Positions 41,768 through 51,525 of a stretch of DNA of 64,000 nucleotides are shown in pieces. Each line of letters starts with the position of its first letter. The stretch's first letter is position 1. The DNA comes from Enterococcus canintestini (GTDB taxonomy: Bacteria; Bacillota; Bacilli; Lactobacillales; Enterococcaceae). The position numbers and the translations under genes are program-made. The stretch is taken from contig NZ_JXKG01000012.1 of assembly GCF_001885735.1 (NCBI RefSeq), positions 1-64,000 of the forward strand. The letters are read 5' to 3'. The notes under the pieces were generated by a model. The model made no database searches and was not told the origin of the DNA. It saw only the letters and a list, made by a program, of their open reading frames with translations.

Positions 41768-42328
41768 ATGCAACTAGAGGGAAAAAAAGTTGATCGTCGG
41801 ATTTTGAAAACAAAGAAGGCAATCAAAGCTGCTTTTATCGACTTAATTATGAAAAATGAAATTGATGCTATCTCAATTGCGATGATCACAGAACAAGCTG
41901 ATATTGGACGCAAAACTTTTTATCTTCATTATTATGATAAATACGATTTAATGGATCAGATTATCGCAGAATATTTAGGGCAATTAGGTCTACGCTGCGA
42001 TCAGAATAAAATGAAGCGCTTAGGCTTTGAAGCCTCCACTTTGGAGTGGTTTACCTTTTTAGATGAGAACTTTTCACTTTTTGCGCGTTTATTTCAAAGT
42101 AAGGCGGCTACTTCATTTCGCAAGCAGTTTTTAGTTTTTGTGGGCGAGCAATTGCGTAAAAAAGAAAAATTAGTTGGATCAGCGATTAATCTGGAATTTA
42201 AATTACAATTTTTGAGTTATGCAATTACGGGGATTATTGAGGAGTATATTATGAAAGATTACCGACATAAAAAGCAAGATGTAGCCAAACAATTAAGTAT
42301 TATCGTCAAACAAAATTTAACGCTCTAG
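41768..42328 (+). CDS. TetR-family transcriptional regulator
   Basis: 186 residues. N-terminal helix-turn-helix: RRILKTKKAIKAAFIDLIMK then IAMITEQADIGRKTFYLHYY, diagnostic of TetR. The ligand domain is of the TetR_C_8 type (helical, FLDENFSLFARLF). Start has gaaggat upstream. It likely represses the divergent hydrolase and perhaps the NAD(P)-binding protein downstream (42433). Confidence 0.9.
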   Translation: MQLEGKKVDRRILKTKKAIKAAFIDLIMKNEIDAISIAMITEQADIGRKTFYLHYYDKYDLMDQIIAEYLGQLGLRCDQNKMKRLGFEASTLEWFTFLDENFSLFARLFQSKAATSFRKQFLVFVGEQLRKKEKLVGSAINLEFKLQFLSYAITGIIEEYIMKDYRHKKQDVAKQLSIIVKQNLTL

Positions 42329-42432
42329 CTGAAAATTGTGATGGCTCAATCTTAGCAGCTTAAAAATATTTTTTTCAAAAGTAATTGTCAAAAAAATTAT
42401 AAATACGCAACAAATTAGGAAGAAGGGGTAAT

Positions 42433-43110
42433 ATGAAAGTTTTAGTCGTAGGTGCCAACGGGAAAGTAGCACGACACTTTGCAGATCAAGTTAAAGAACA
42501 CCCTACAATTGCAGAAAAAGCAGTTATTCGCAGTGAGGAGCAACTTGCATTTTTTAAAGATCGGAAGATTGAAACAGTTTTGTTAGATATTATCAATAAC
42601 TCAATTGAAGAATTTTCTGTAGCAATGAAAGATGTGGATGCAGTCGTTTTTAGTGCTGGTGCTGGTGGTAAGGGATTGGATAAAACAATTATGGTCGATT
42701 TAGACGGAGCGATAAAGATAATGACTGCTGCCCAACAAGCAGAAGTTAAGCGATTTGTGATGGTAAGTACATTTAAAACTGGTCGCAAAGAAATTAGTCG
42801 TGAAATAAAAGCCAATTCTAGTTTAGCTCCATATACAATCGCTAAAAATTATGCGGATGAATGGCTAAAAAATCGGACTGATCTTGATTGGACCATTATT
42901 CATCCTGGCTCTTTAACAGATGAGAAGGGGACTGGAAAAATTACTTTAGCGGATAGTTTAACTAAAGAACTTGAAAAAGCATTTATTTCACGAGAAGATG
43001 TCGCTACTGTGATTTTGGCAGTCTTAGAAAATCCCAATACGATTGGTAAAGAATTTGAAATTATTACAGGCGAGACACCAATTAACACTGCGTTAGAGTC
43101 TTACAAATAA
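42433..43110 (+). CDS. atypical SDR NAD(P)-binding protein
   Basis: 225 residues. Rossmann start MKVLVVGANGKVARHFADQV, VDAVVFSAGAGGKGLDKT, and YTIAKNYADEWLKNRTDLDW, the modified YxxxK region of NmrA/SDR_a5-type proteins, followed by IIHPGSL. Probably an oxidoreductase or redox sensor of unknown substrate. Start follows gaagggg. It lies behind a TetR regulator gene in the same direction. Confidence 0.85.
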   Translation: MKVLVVGANGKVARHFADQVKEHPTIAEKAVIRSEEQLAFFKDRKIETVLLDIINNSIEEFSVAMKDVDAVVFSAGAGGKGLDKTIMVDLDGAIKIMTAAQQAEVKRFVMVSTFKTGRKEISREIKANSSLAPYTIAKNYADEWLKNRTDLDWTIIHPGSLTDEKGTGKITLADSLTKELEKAFISREDVATVILAVLENPNTIGKEFEIITGETPINTALESYK

Positions 43111-43276
43111 ATTTTAAATTCATAATGAAAAGAAAATAAAGCAGCGTTTTATTTTTAAATCTTTAAGTAAAAATCATAACAGTTGTCTTTGATAGATAAA
43201 AAGTATATTTTGAAATTAGTGAAGATACAATCAATTGCTTATGAGTAGTTGTAGGTGAACTAATGGAGGGGTAAAC

Positions 43277-43975
43277 GTGAAATTTACGAAGCGTCGTAAA
43301 AATAAGGATAAGTTAACAGATAATAAAGAAGTGGTCACGGTAGAAAATAAAGTGGACGTAGATGATGTCGATGATGCGGCTTTTCAATCTTTTTTTGGTG
43401 ATGTCTTAAAACGGCTCCCCGCTCCTGCGGCAAAGATTATTTCAAAAACTTTTACCAGCACTAAGAAAAAAGCAGAAGTGTTATTAGCAGATACGCGTGA
43501 GCGATTTGATAAGGTGTTTGCTGATTTTTTAAAAGATGTTGATTTGCCTACTCGCAAAAAGGCGCACCAAATTATTCATATGGCTTCATTGAGTGCCGCC
43601 ATTATTGGCTTATCGCCCATTCCATTTTCTGATGCTATTTTACTTGTTCCTGTCCAATTAGTGATGATGGCCCGCTTATATAAACTTTTTGGTCGCTCTT
43701 GGTCTGAAGGTATCGCCAAAAGCATCACCAAAGAATTAGTCGTTGTTAGTTTTGGTCGAAGTGCGGTGGGAAATGTTTTGAAATTTATTCCAGTGGCCGG
43801 AACAATTAGTGGTGGTGCAGTTAACGCGGTGGTAGCCATGGCGGTTACGGAATCTTTGGGCTGGGTAACGGTTAAGATGTTATATGACGGCGAAGATATG
43901 TTTGAGCAGGTGATGTCATTTAAAGGTCAATTTAATACCTTATTTAAGGCATTACAGTCTGCTAGTAAAAAATAA
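43277..43975 (+). CDS. DUF697-like membrane-associated protein
   Basis: 232 residues. A charged N-terminus (about 1-50), then helices with HMASLSAAIIGLSPIPFSDA and LVPVQLVMMARLYKLFGRSW, and Gly/Ala-rich hydrophobic stretches (FIPVAGTISGGAVNAVVAMA). The IPFSD..LVPVQ..M pattern is that of DUF697/YcjF C-terminal domains. Function unknown. Start follows ggagggg. Single-gene unit with its own terminator. Confidence 0.7.
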   Translation: MKFTKRRKNKDKLTDNKEVVTVENKVDVDDVDDAAFQSFFGDVLKRLPAPAAKIISKTFTSTKKKAEVLLADTRERFDKVFADFLKDVDLPTRKKAHQIIHMASLSAAIIGLSPIPFSDAILLVPVQLVMMARLYKLFGRSWSEGIAKSITKELVVVSFGRSAVGNVLKFIPVAGTISGGAVNAVVAMAVTESLGWVTVKMLYDGEDMFEQVMSFKGQFNTLFKALQSASKK

Positions 43976-44010
43976 GACGATTTAAAAAGATATAAATGAA
44001 TAGATTATGT

Positions 44011-44064
44011 ACCGCCCCCCAAAAGTTAGACTAAAAATCTAACTTTTGGGGGGTGGTCTTTTTT
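44011..44064 (+). terminator. strong terminator with a 20-base stem
   Basis: ACCGCCCCCCAAAAGTTAGA pairs with TCTAACTTTTGGGGGGTGGT (one G-T pair), loop ctaaaaa, then TCTTTTTT. It closely resembles the hairpin at the edge of the IS3 remnant (31981-32028). Confidence 0.85.
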
Positions 44065-44080
44065 AGCTATAATGCATGAA

Positions 44081-45436
44081 TTAGCGAATTGATTGCAGTG
44101 CCACTAAGATAGTTTCTGTGACAAAATCGCAGTCTGCTGAAAGTTTTGGCACATAAAATTGTTCATGAAAAAGCAATTCTTCCAGCCTTCTTTTATCTGC
44201 CACTGCTTGGGCAAAAAAGTTAATTAATTCTAAAACTTCACGAAAGTTTGTGATTAATTGTGCGCCCAAAAGTAAATGGCTTTTTTTATCAAAGATAATT
44301 TTGATGGTCAAGGTAAAATTCGCATATTCAGGTAAATCAGAATAGTGTTGAAAATTTTTAGTCACGGTATGAATAGTGAAGTCTTGTAGGGCAGCTTCTG
44401 TGGCGGTGATACCAGTACTACCTAAATAATAGTCAAAAATTTTTGTAGCAATAGTACGTTCCATCGGCTTAATTGCTATATTTGGAATGCCTGCTATATG
44501 GCTTGCGGCAATAAGGGCAGTTTTTCTTGCGATTGAAATTAGTGGGATATATGCTTTATTGATTGCTGAACTAAAAGGAACTTTTACTAAATCACCAATC
44601 GCATAAATATATGGATCTGTCGTTTGCATATAAGCGTTGGTATTAATCGTTTTGTCAAAATCTACTGCTACAGTAGAAGGAACAATAGCAATATTTGGTT
44701 TAGGATTAATTGCCAGAACTGCTACATCACTAGTTTTTGTTGTATTGTCAAAAAAAGATAGTTTTATCCCTTTGCCTTTTTTTTTCGACTGATAAAAAGT
44801 CTTATTGAAGACAAAAGTTAAACAGTCGGGTTTGTGTTCTAATAATATTTGTGTGATTTCTTCGTCAAAATAGCGAAATAAAGGACGACTCATCTGCTCA
44901 AAAATAGTAATTTCTTTATTTTGCAACAGGGCCAAACTGCTTGCTAATTCTAAACCGATTAATCCCGCCCCGATAATGGCAATATTTTGACTGTTCGCCA
45001 GTTTATCATAAGCAGAGGCTGTTTCAATAGGGGATTTATATGTTAGTAGTTTCAAATCTTCAGCAGTTTTATTTGTTTCAGGCAAATAAAATTTAGCAGA
45101 TCCCATCGCCAATATTAAATAATCATATGATAGGTGTTTTATTTTGTTAGAAGTAGAATATAAAATCTTCTTTTCAGCCGGCAAAATAGTAGTTACTTGG
45201 CAATCAAGTAAGACACTAATTCCTAGCTCTTCAAGTGTTTCTTTTTTAGTAAAATCTTTTGTATGAATAGTTTCAGCTGACATAGAGCCTTCAAAAATGA
45301 AATTTATACTACTGGGGATGAACCCTAATTTATTATTTTCATTTATAAGAATAACTTCATCTGTTGGTTTTAGTTGTTTTAAATAGCCCGCAGCAGATGT
45401 GCCTGCGTGGGAGCCGCCGATTATTATAATTCGCAT
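44081..45436 (-). CDS. FAD/NAD-dependent oxidoreductase lacking the redox Cys
   Basis: 451 residues of the NADH oxidase/CoA-disulfide reductase family: FAD-binding MRIIIIGGSHAGTSAAGYLK, NAD-binding NIAIIGAGLIGLELASSLAL, second FAD site DPYIYAIGDLVKVPF and a C-terminal dimerisation domain. Where Nox/CoADR enzymes have FLSCGI with the catalytic Cys near residue 42, this protein has FIPSSI, so Ser42 replaces it. It cannot use the usual Cys-sulfenate chemistry; water-forming or other flavin reactions remain possible. Its ATG overlaps the end of the Mga-like regulator gene by 13 bases. Confidence 0.85.
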   Translation of the reverse strand: MRIIIIGGSHAGTSAAGYLKQLKPTDEVILINENNKLGFIPSSINFIFEGSMSAETIHTKDFTKKETLEELGISVLLDCQVTTILPAEKKILYSTSNKIKHLSYDYLILAMGSAKFYLPETNKTAEDLKLLTYKSPIETASAYDKLANSQNIAIIGAGLIGLELASSLALLQNKEITIFEQMSRPLFRYFDEEITQILLEHKPDCLTFVFNKTFYQSKKKGKGIKLSFFDNTTKTSDVAVLAINPKPNIAIVPSTVAVDFDKTINTNAYMQTTDPYIYAIGDLVKVPFSSAINKAYIPLISIARKTALIAASHIAGIPNIAIKPMERTIATKIFDYYLGSTGITATEAALQDFTIHTVTKNFQHYSDLPEYANFTLTIKIIFDKKSHLLLGAQLITNFREVLELINFFAQAVADKRRLEELLFHEQFYVPKLSADCDFVTETILVALQSIR

Positions 45437-46920
45437 GGTATTTCCTTTCTTGTATCAGCATGTAAAATTTCTTGGATTAGTAGTAAATTAATTTGATCTA
45501 CTTGATTTGTATAAAAAAAGTGATCAAATGAAAAGCTATATTTGCAGGCATCGGTATCTGCGATTAAAATATCGTAATGCTTTGATTCATCGGCTATATC
45601 AATTGAAATATTTTCAAATTGTTTATACGTCCGTTGTAGTTGGTCAATGTAAATCATGGATAGTAACGGCGTTTTACTTAGATGTACGCCAATTGAAATC
45701 GGACGTTTGTGTTCTAAAATGTGCATAATTACATAGGAATAAACCCAAGATAAATAGAGTTTGTCATAGGGATCAAGGTGTTGTCCTATCACTTTTTCGG
45801 TGGTTTGAATTAAGCGATCAATTAGTGACTGTTCCGAAGTTTTAACCAATTTATGGCGTAGATGTTTAAAACAAGTTTCATTATTGTAATCGATAATTTT
45901 CCCTTTGAGATAGAGTAATTTGGAATGTGTTTGTGATAAAAGAAAGCGAGAATAAAAATCGTTAAACATTTGATTACTTTTTGTTTCAAGAGATAACGCC
46001 AAATCGATTTGTTCCAAAACAAGTTCATTTAACTCGACAACATCAGCTAAATAAGTTGGCCAGCCATCTGCACTTAGTTCGTAACGAACGTCCATCGCGT
46101 AAGGAAATGAAGAGAGTAAAAATAGGTAAATATAAGCAGCACTATAATCAGAACCAAAGACAGCCGAATAGCTTAAAGAGATAAAGTAAGTTTCTTTTAC
46201 AAGTTGAAAGACTGGATCTAAACGAAATGAATTTAAAAGCTGGAAAGCAGTTTTTGATAAGGTTTTATTCCGGGAACTACTGACTTTTAGTGTTTGACAC
46301 CAAAGAGAAATTCTTAAGCGCGTAATTGGTGTTAAATGGATATCAATTCGCTTTTCTAATAAATCGGTAAATCGTAGAATATCTTGATCGCAAACAAATT
46401 GTTCAATTTCTGTTTGAGACATCGAATTCCAAAAAAATTGAAAGTAAAAATGACACCATTGTAGATCGTCACCGTGAATTTTGCCATTTTTGATTACAAG
46501 CTTAAATTCAGCTAATAGCTTATTCGCGTGGTTGATATTACGATAAACGGTCGCTTCACTAATAGCCAATTCTTGGCATAGAATAGGAACAGTATAGGTT
46601 GTGTTGTTATATAGATACCAAATAAGTTTATAAAAAAGAGACCCTCTTATGAATTCATAATATAAGGTCTCGAGATCTTGTTGATGATAGTCGTTTATTT
46701 TGTAACTACTTGTTTTTTTGTAATAATGAATATGCATATTCAAGCGTAGTTGTGTCATCAAATCATTTAATTCTTCATAAGACCGTTCCAAAATGAATGT
46801 AGAAATATTCAATTGTTCTTTTATTTCTTCTTTTTTTACACAACCTCCTTTCTCGATTAAGAATAACAGGATAGAAAATTGTACTTTTGTTTTTTTATCA
46901 AAGAAATCTCTAAAATCCAT
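45424..46920 (-). CDS. Mga-family transcriptional regulator
   Basis: 498 residues. N-terminal winged helix (FSILLFLIEKGGCVKKEEIK, LNISTFILERSYEELNDLM) and the Mga HTH (YTVPILCQELAISEATVYRN), then a helical PRD-like body and a C-terminal EIIB-like part with HYDILIADTDACKY. Mga-type regulators govern surface protein genes. It is divergent from the WxL/lectin surface gene at 47121, an obvious target, and is translationally coupled to the flavoprotein gene downstream. Confidence 0.85.
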   Translation of the reverse strand: MDFRDFFDKKTKVQFSILLFLIEKGGCVKKEEIKEQLNISTFILERSYEELNDLMTQLRLNMHIHYYKKTSSYKINDYHQQDLETLYYEFIRGSLFYKLIWYLYNNTTYTVPILCQELAISEATVYRNINHANKLLAEFKLVIKNGKIHGDDLQWCHFYFQFFWNSMSQTEIEQFVCDQDILRFTDLLEKRIDIHLTPITRLRISLWCQTLKVSSSRNKTLSKTAFQLLNSFRLDPVFQLVKETYFISLSYSAVFGSDYSAAYIYLFLLSSFPYAMDVRYELSADGWPTYLADVVELNELVLEQIDLALSLETKSNQMFNDFYSRFLLSQTHSKLLYLKGKIIDYNNETCFKHLRHKLVKTSEQSLIDRLIQTTEKVIGQHLDPYDKLYLSWVYSYVIMHILEHKRPISIGVHLSKTPLLSMIYIDQLQRTYKQFENISIDIADESKHYDILIADTDACKYSFSFDHFFYTNQVDQINLLLIQEILHADTRKEIPCEL

Positions 46921-47120
46921 TATCGTTAATCCCCGTTTCTCAAGTACATATTATCTATCTTTGTACTTGTTTCATTTTATTTGTATTATTGTAAAGCTTT
47001 ATTATAACAATTTTTTATCACGTATTTTATTTTTTTTGTGAATAGTTGATAAACAATCCACTATATTTCTTTTATCATGAAGGTGTGGAAGTGATAAGTG
47101 AAAGGGGGATGTTTATAAAC

Positions 47121-49841
47121 ATGCACAAACACAAAAAAAGATTTATTTCTTTGATAGTCGTAACTTTTTTTGTCATGTCATTTTTTATTACTGTTGGTGC
47201 CGTTACTGTAAGTGCCATATCTGTCAATGATTCTGACACATCACAATTAAAAACCAAGTCTGCAGATTTTACTTTGTCTACTGATACGGCTGAAAAAAAT
47301 GGTATGCTCTTACAGCTTAATGTTCACAATAAGACCCAAGATGATACTTCTTTTCAATTAGAAATTACATACGATGGTATGAAAAAGAATGTAATTTTGC
47401 AAAACCAAACAAAACAATTATCAATTGAAAAAAATGATGCGGGTTATTATGAGCTACCAAATGAAGATGCTACGTGGCTTTTTGAAGTAGGAGAAGCAAC
47501 AAATATCGTGGTTGCTGTCAATGCAAACGAAAATAAAGAACATTTGGGAGAATTACACGCCTTTTTCTCTACAGATCAATACACTGATGAAGAGATGACC
47601 AAAGAAAGTGAAGATACACATTCTTCGACTACTAGTGAGGAAATAATAAATGAAAGTAGTGTAGCTAAAGAAAATGAAAATACGACTACAAGTATGACTG
47701 AAACCACACAAACAAGTTCTTTGTCACAAATAAAAGAGGCTAAACCTGCTGAAAACGGACAATCTCGTAGTAAAAAAGTAGTCCGAGACGGATTCACAGG
47801 TAATCCTGAAGTACCAAAAGGAGCTATTTTATTAGATGGCATTTTTGGTGATATTAATGAAGCCGGTAGTGGTAATAAAGAAAATAGTGGTGTTAATACA
47901 ATTCATGACCCTGATGTTAATAATGGTATGCCTTATTCTGAAATTACACTTTCTGGTAAAAAGAATTGGCTATCTATTTGGTCTAATGATCAATATAAAA
48001 TGGACTTTTCCGATAGTTTTCATGGACGCACATATATTAACTTCGGCGAAGGAAAGGATGCTGATGGGTTGGCTTTTGTTATGCAAAATGATAATGCCAA
48101 TGCGATAACAGGCGCAAATACGTCAGATGATGGTCAAAACTTAGGGGTTTATGGTAACAACAAAACGAATATATTGGGAATGAATAAGCCCAATGAAAAG
48201 GCAGTTCAAAATTCTGTAGCAATCGAATTTGACTTATACACTAATAACAGTGGTGCGCATATTTTTGATAGAGATAACCCAACTACCCCGCATATGGCGT
48301 ATACATTTCCTGGCGATTTAAAAAAAGGTTATAAATCAAACAGTATACTTGGAGAAAATCATTGGGGAATAGGGGATACAGCAATTGTTAGACATCAAGG
48401 TTCAAAAATTTTGAACGGAGTAGTAGGTGATAATATTCGTGATGGTACTTGGTATGAATTTCGTTATGATTTTGATGTGACAACACAAACTTTTTCTTAT
48501 TATCTGAAAAATCCGCTGACAGATAATAAAACAGAGGTTGTTACGATTCCATGGGATGATTTAAGTTCAGAATTGGCGTTGTCTGATAATAATATGAAGG
48601 TTTATTGGGGCTTTACTGGTTCTAATGGCTCAGCGCAAGGGACAGTCAAATTTGTCTTTACTCAAGTGCCGGTTAATTTGAGTACACAAATTGAAAATGA
48701 TGTATTAGTCAATGAAAAATCAATTGTTGATGTGGATGAACATGACCAATTTAGTCCCGAATTACCTAGTGCTTCTGATAAAGACGAGCTTACTTTCCGT
48801 ACACACTTTTCTGTAAAAGAAGGAGAAGCGGCCTTAGATATTACAGCTTGGAAGTCAACAATTAGTGGCAATGATATTGATTTAACACAAGATTTAACCA
48901 ATGTTTGCGCCCAAATGGATGGAAAAACCTATAGCGGAGAAGCTGCTGTTAATGAGCAAACGGGTGAAATTGAGGTTATTTTTTCTGATTTAGTCGTTCA
49001 ACCAGGACATGATGTCTATCTGTCTTATACCGCCAAGCCATTACAACATATTGAAGCAAGTAAATCCTATTTTTCAAGTCAAGTATTGACAACCGAGATT
49101 GGGAACGATACTTCCAGCGATTTTTTAAGTAATCAAGTAGCTTTTTGGTTTAGAGGTAATCAGCCACCGGTATTAAGTCAAGTAAAAACAGAAAAAGACA
49201 CTTTTTCTGATTTTGTTGATTCCTTTGGGTACTCTTTTTCTTATCAAGATGTAGATGATGATGATCTAACCTTTGATGTTGCAATTAACGGCATTTTAGT
49301 AGCAGAAAAGCAACCATTAAAAGGAACAAGCCTGAATCAAATTTTTCAAGCTAACGAAAACGAAAAAATTGACTTATTAAATGATGCGACGGCTTTTAAA
49401 ACAGGGGAAAATATATTAACAATTACACTTAGTGATGGTATTCATGCTGCTGTGACGAAAGAAGTTTCTTTTACAGTGGTAGGGTACTTTGGTTTTGAAG
49501 AATTAACCGATCATTATGAGTGGCAATATGCGAAATCTGATTTAGGTAAGACAGATGTTGCCATGCCACGGCAAAAAGAGATGAAGATTAAGATTAGAGA
49601 TACCAGACAGTTAAATCAAAGCGAAAATGTAAAAGTGAAATTTAGTGCAACATCAACTGACGGTGCTTTAGAAACAGAACGATTTGTCTTTGATGATCAA
49701 CCTTTGGACGATTTGTCTTTACCAATTAATAAAGAATTGGTTTATGCCAAAGGTCAAGGTTTACTGTTGAAATTGAACGATCAAACTAAAGCAAAAAAAG
49801 TCACAGGAAATGTAGTGTGGACAATTGTAGATGCACCGTAA
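47121..49841 (+). CDS. large secreted lectin-domain surface protein of a WxL locus
   Basis: 906 residues. Signal peptide MHKHKKRFISLIVVTFFVMS..., a Ser/Thr/Glu-rich segment (about 170-230), then a legume-type (L-type) lectin domain of about 250 residues (GRTYINFGEGKDADGLAFVM, NSVAIEFDLYTN, GTWYEFRYDFD). Ig-like beta modules follow (about 520-900). No LPxTG and no canonical C-terminal WxL pair is seen, so attachment may depend on the DUF916 partner at 51574. First gene of the surface operon. ATG 47121 is the best start; the site aaaggggg is 12 bases away. Confidence 0.8.
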   Translation: MHKHKKRFISLIVVTFFVMSFFITVGAVTVSAISVNDSDTSQLKTKSADFTLSTDTAEKNGMLLQLNVHNKTQDDTSFQLEITYDGMKKNVILQNQTKQLSIEKNDAGYYELPNEDATWLFEVGEATNIVVAVNANENKEHLGELHAFFSTDQYTDEEMTKESEDTHSSTTSEEIINESSVAKENENTTTSMTETTQTSSLSQIKEAKPAENGQSRSKKVVRDGFTGNPEVPKGAILLDGIFGDINEAGSGNKENSGVNTIHDPDVNNGMPYSEITLSGKKNWLSIWSNDQYKMDFSDSFHGRTYINFGEGKDADGLAFVMQNDNANAITGANTSDDGQNLGVYGNNKTNILGMNKPNEKAVQNSVAIEFDLYTNNSGAHIFDRDNPTTPHMAYTFPGDLKKGYKSNSILGENHWGIGDTAIVRHQGSKILNGVVGDNIRDGTWYEFRYDFDVTTQTFSYYLKNPLTDNKTEVVTIPWDDLSSELALSDNNMKVYWGFTGSNGSAQGTVKFVFTQVPVNLSTQIENDVLVNEKSIVDVDEHDQFSPELPSASDKDELTFRTHFSVKEGEAALDITAWKSTISGNDIDLTQDLTNVCAQMDGKTYSGEAAVNEQTGEIEVIFSDLVVQPGHDVYLSYTAKPLQHIEASKSYFSSQVLTTEIGNDTSSDFLSNQVAFWFRGNQPPVLSQVKTEKDTFSDFVDSFGYSFSYQDVDDDDLTFDVAINGILVAEKQPLKGTSLNQIFQANENEKIDLLNDATAFKTGENILTITLSDGIHAAVTKEVSFTVVGYFGFEELTDHYEWQYAKSDLGKTDVAMPRQKEMKIKIRDTRQLNQSENVKVKFSATSTDGALETERFVFDDQPLDDLSLPINKELVYAKGQGLLLKLNDQTKAKKVTGNVVWTIVDAP

Positions 49842-49856
49842 AGGAGGATTGAAAAG

Positions 49857-50165
49857 ATGAAAAAAAATAATAAGCGATTAAAAAAATTTCTTTGCGCAAG
49901 TATCATCTTTTTCTGCCTAAGTGGCTATGCTCCTTCTGTCAGAGCTGCTACTGTGTCTGATCACGATCAAAATAGTAGCGTGATTGAATTGTATAAAGGA
50001 AATTCAGCAGATGACCAAATAAGTGATCCAGGTAGTAAACACGGGAGCTATCCACAAACAGGTGAGTTAAAAACAATAGGCTATTCTTTTCTAGGTACAA
50101 CTGCTGTATTACTCGTGTTGATTACTTTTTTAAAAAAAAGGAGGCAACTAGATGAAGAAAATTAG
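49857..50165 (+). CDS. small sortase-anchored surface protein
   Basis: 102 residues. Signal peptide (about 1-30, ending SVRA-A), a short spacer, then a sorting signal: YPQTGE, hydrophobic helix (YSFLGTTAVLLVLITFL) and KKRRQ tail. YPQTG varies from LPxTG in the first position. Small sortase-anchored proteins are standard members of WxL clusters. It overlaps the next gene by 14 bases. Start follows aaggagg. Confidence 0.82.
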   Translation: MKKNNKRLKKFLCASIIFFCLSGYAPSVRAATVSDHDQNSSVIELYKGNSADDQISDPGSKHGSYPQTGELKTIGYSFLGTTAVLLVLITFLKKRRQLDEEN

Positions 50166-50700
50166 TTTAAGTTTTTTCAGTCTCTTGTTTTTAATCTTTT
50201 TTAACAGTGGCATTACTTACGCGTCTGTTGGACAAACGAGTTTAGAAATTACGCCGTTAGATGAAGTTTTACCCCGTATTTATTACATTAGTGATTTAGA
50301 TTTTGGTTCACATTCACTCGCCCAATCCAATCAAATAATCCATCCTAAGGAAGATTTGATTATTAAATTATTAGATGCTAGAAAAAAAACACAAAAGTGG
50401 CGCCTGGAAGTGAAATTTGCCCCTTTAAAAAGTAAAGAAGAAATTTTAACGGATGTCCGTTTTAATTTAAAAGAAGGTATTTTAACTGGTGAAAATATAG
50501 CAGAAGTTACGAAAAAAGAGTTGAGTCAGTCATTAAATGATGCAAAATATCAAGGAATTCTAGAATCTCAGGCAATTTCTGCTCGTGGTTGGTTAACTTA
50601 TCGGATCAAAAAAGAGGATATTTCACTTTACTTTGGTAAAAATAACAAAGCAGGGAAATATGAAGCAGTAAATAATTGGCGTTTTGTCAATGCTGTATAG
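50152..50700 (+). CDS. WxL-domain surface protein
   Basis: 182 residues. Signal peptide (MKKISLSFFSLLFLIFFNSG...), then a WxL domain: DLDFGSHSL near the start, the first WxL motif in QKWRLEVKF, and the distal element YEAVNNWRFVNAV at the C-terminus. WxL domains bind peptidoglycan non-covalently. It is translated from within the end of the upstream gene. Confidence 0.8.
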   Translation: MKKISLSFFSLLFLIFFNSGITYASVGQTSLEITPLDEVLPRIYYISDLDFGSHSLAQSNQIIHPKEDLIIKLLDARKKTQKWRLEVKFAPLKSKEEILTDVRFNLKEGILTGENIAEVTKKELSQSLNDAKYQGILESQAISARGWLTYRIKKEDISLYFGKNNKAGKYEAVNNWRFVNAV

Positions 50701-50772
50701 TCGGGAATAACAATTTTCATATTAAATTGTTAAAATATAAAAATTTAAAATAAAAAATTGGAGGAAATAACA

Positions 50773-51426
50773 ATGAAAAAACTACTAGGGACATTATTTT
50801 TAAGTGGAATTATTTTAGGTAGTACAACACCAGCAGCACTAGCGGCAGAACAAGAAATTAACTCAGGAGATGGGATCACAACATTAGAAATTACAGATTA
50901 TGCCATCGACCCAGATACAAACTTACCTTCTGATCCAGGTACATTTATGTTGAATGAAGTTCCAGATATTGATTTCGGACAACATGCATTAGATAGTGTA
51001 GCAGCTGAAAACCAAACATTTACTGGTACTTATGTAGGTGACTTTAATATCACTGATACACGTCCAACGCAAGCTTCCATCGATACTGCAAAAAGTCAAA
51101 TTGCAACTGTAACCCCTAGTGACAAAGTAACACAAGAACAAATTGATGCAGCAAAAGACAAGTGGGATCAAGCAGTGGCAGCATCAGCTTGGCGGATTGA
51201 TGCAACAGCAACTCAATTAGACGCAATTGGTACATCTTTAAAAATTGGGGATGTAGAAGTCTTAGGTGAAAGTGGCACTGTTTTATCAGAAGCTGCGACA
51301 GCGCCTGTTGGAACAAAATCATATTTAGACCAATTAAAAAGTCCTGTCTTAACAATTGCTAACAATAATTTAAGTATTCAAAAATACGAAGGTACAATTA
51401 GCTATTCTGCAATCAATGCATTGTAA
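50773..51426 (+). CDS. WxL-domain surface protein with altered distal motif
   Basis: 218 residues. Signal peptide (MKKLLGTLFLSGIILGSTTP, cleavage near ALA-A). WxL-type architecture: VPDIDFGQHAL, first motif SAWRIDATATQL. The distal motif reads YEGTISYSAINAL, lacking the Trp expected there. This may weaken wall binding or mark a divergent subfamily. Strong ttggagg site; separated from the preceding gene by 70 AT-rich bases, so it may have its own promoter. Confidence 0.8.
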   Translation: MKKLLGTLFLSGIILGSTTPAALAAEQEINSGDGITTLEITDYAIDPDTNLPSDPGTFMLNEVPDIDFGQHALDSVAAENQTFTGTYVGDFNITDTRPTQASIDTAKSQIATVTPSDKVTQEQIDAAKDKWDQAVAASAWRIDATATQLDAIGTSLKIGDVEVLGESGTVLSEAATAPVGTKSYLDQLKSPVLTIANNNLSIQKYEGTISYSAINAL

Positions 51427-51525
51427 AAGAACTTTTCTATTAACTTTTTAGCGTACTGGTAGTGAAAATTAATGTTTTACAGCATTAGTATTTATCTTTA
51501 AAAATGGTGGTTATTTGCAATCTGA

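Noticed and set aside
47836-48108. Second-frame open reading frame inside the lectin-domain gene
   Set aside because: Fully contained in a strongly supported gene; its sequence is a hydrophobic out-of-frame translation.
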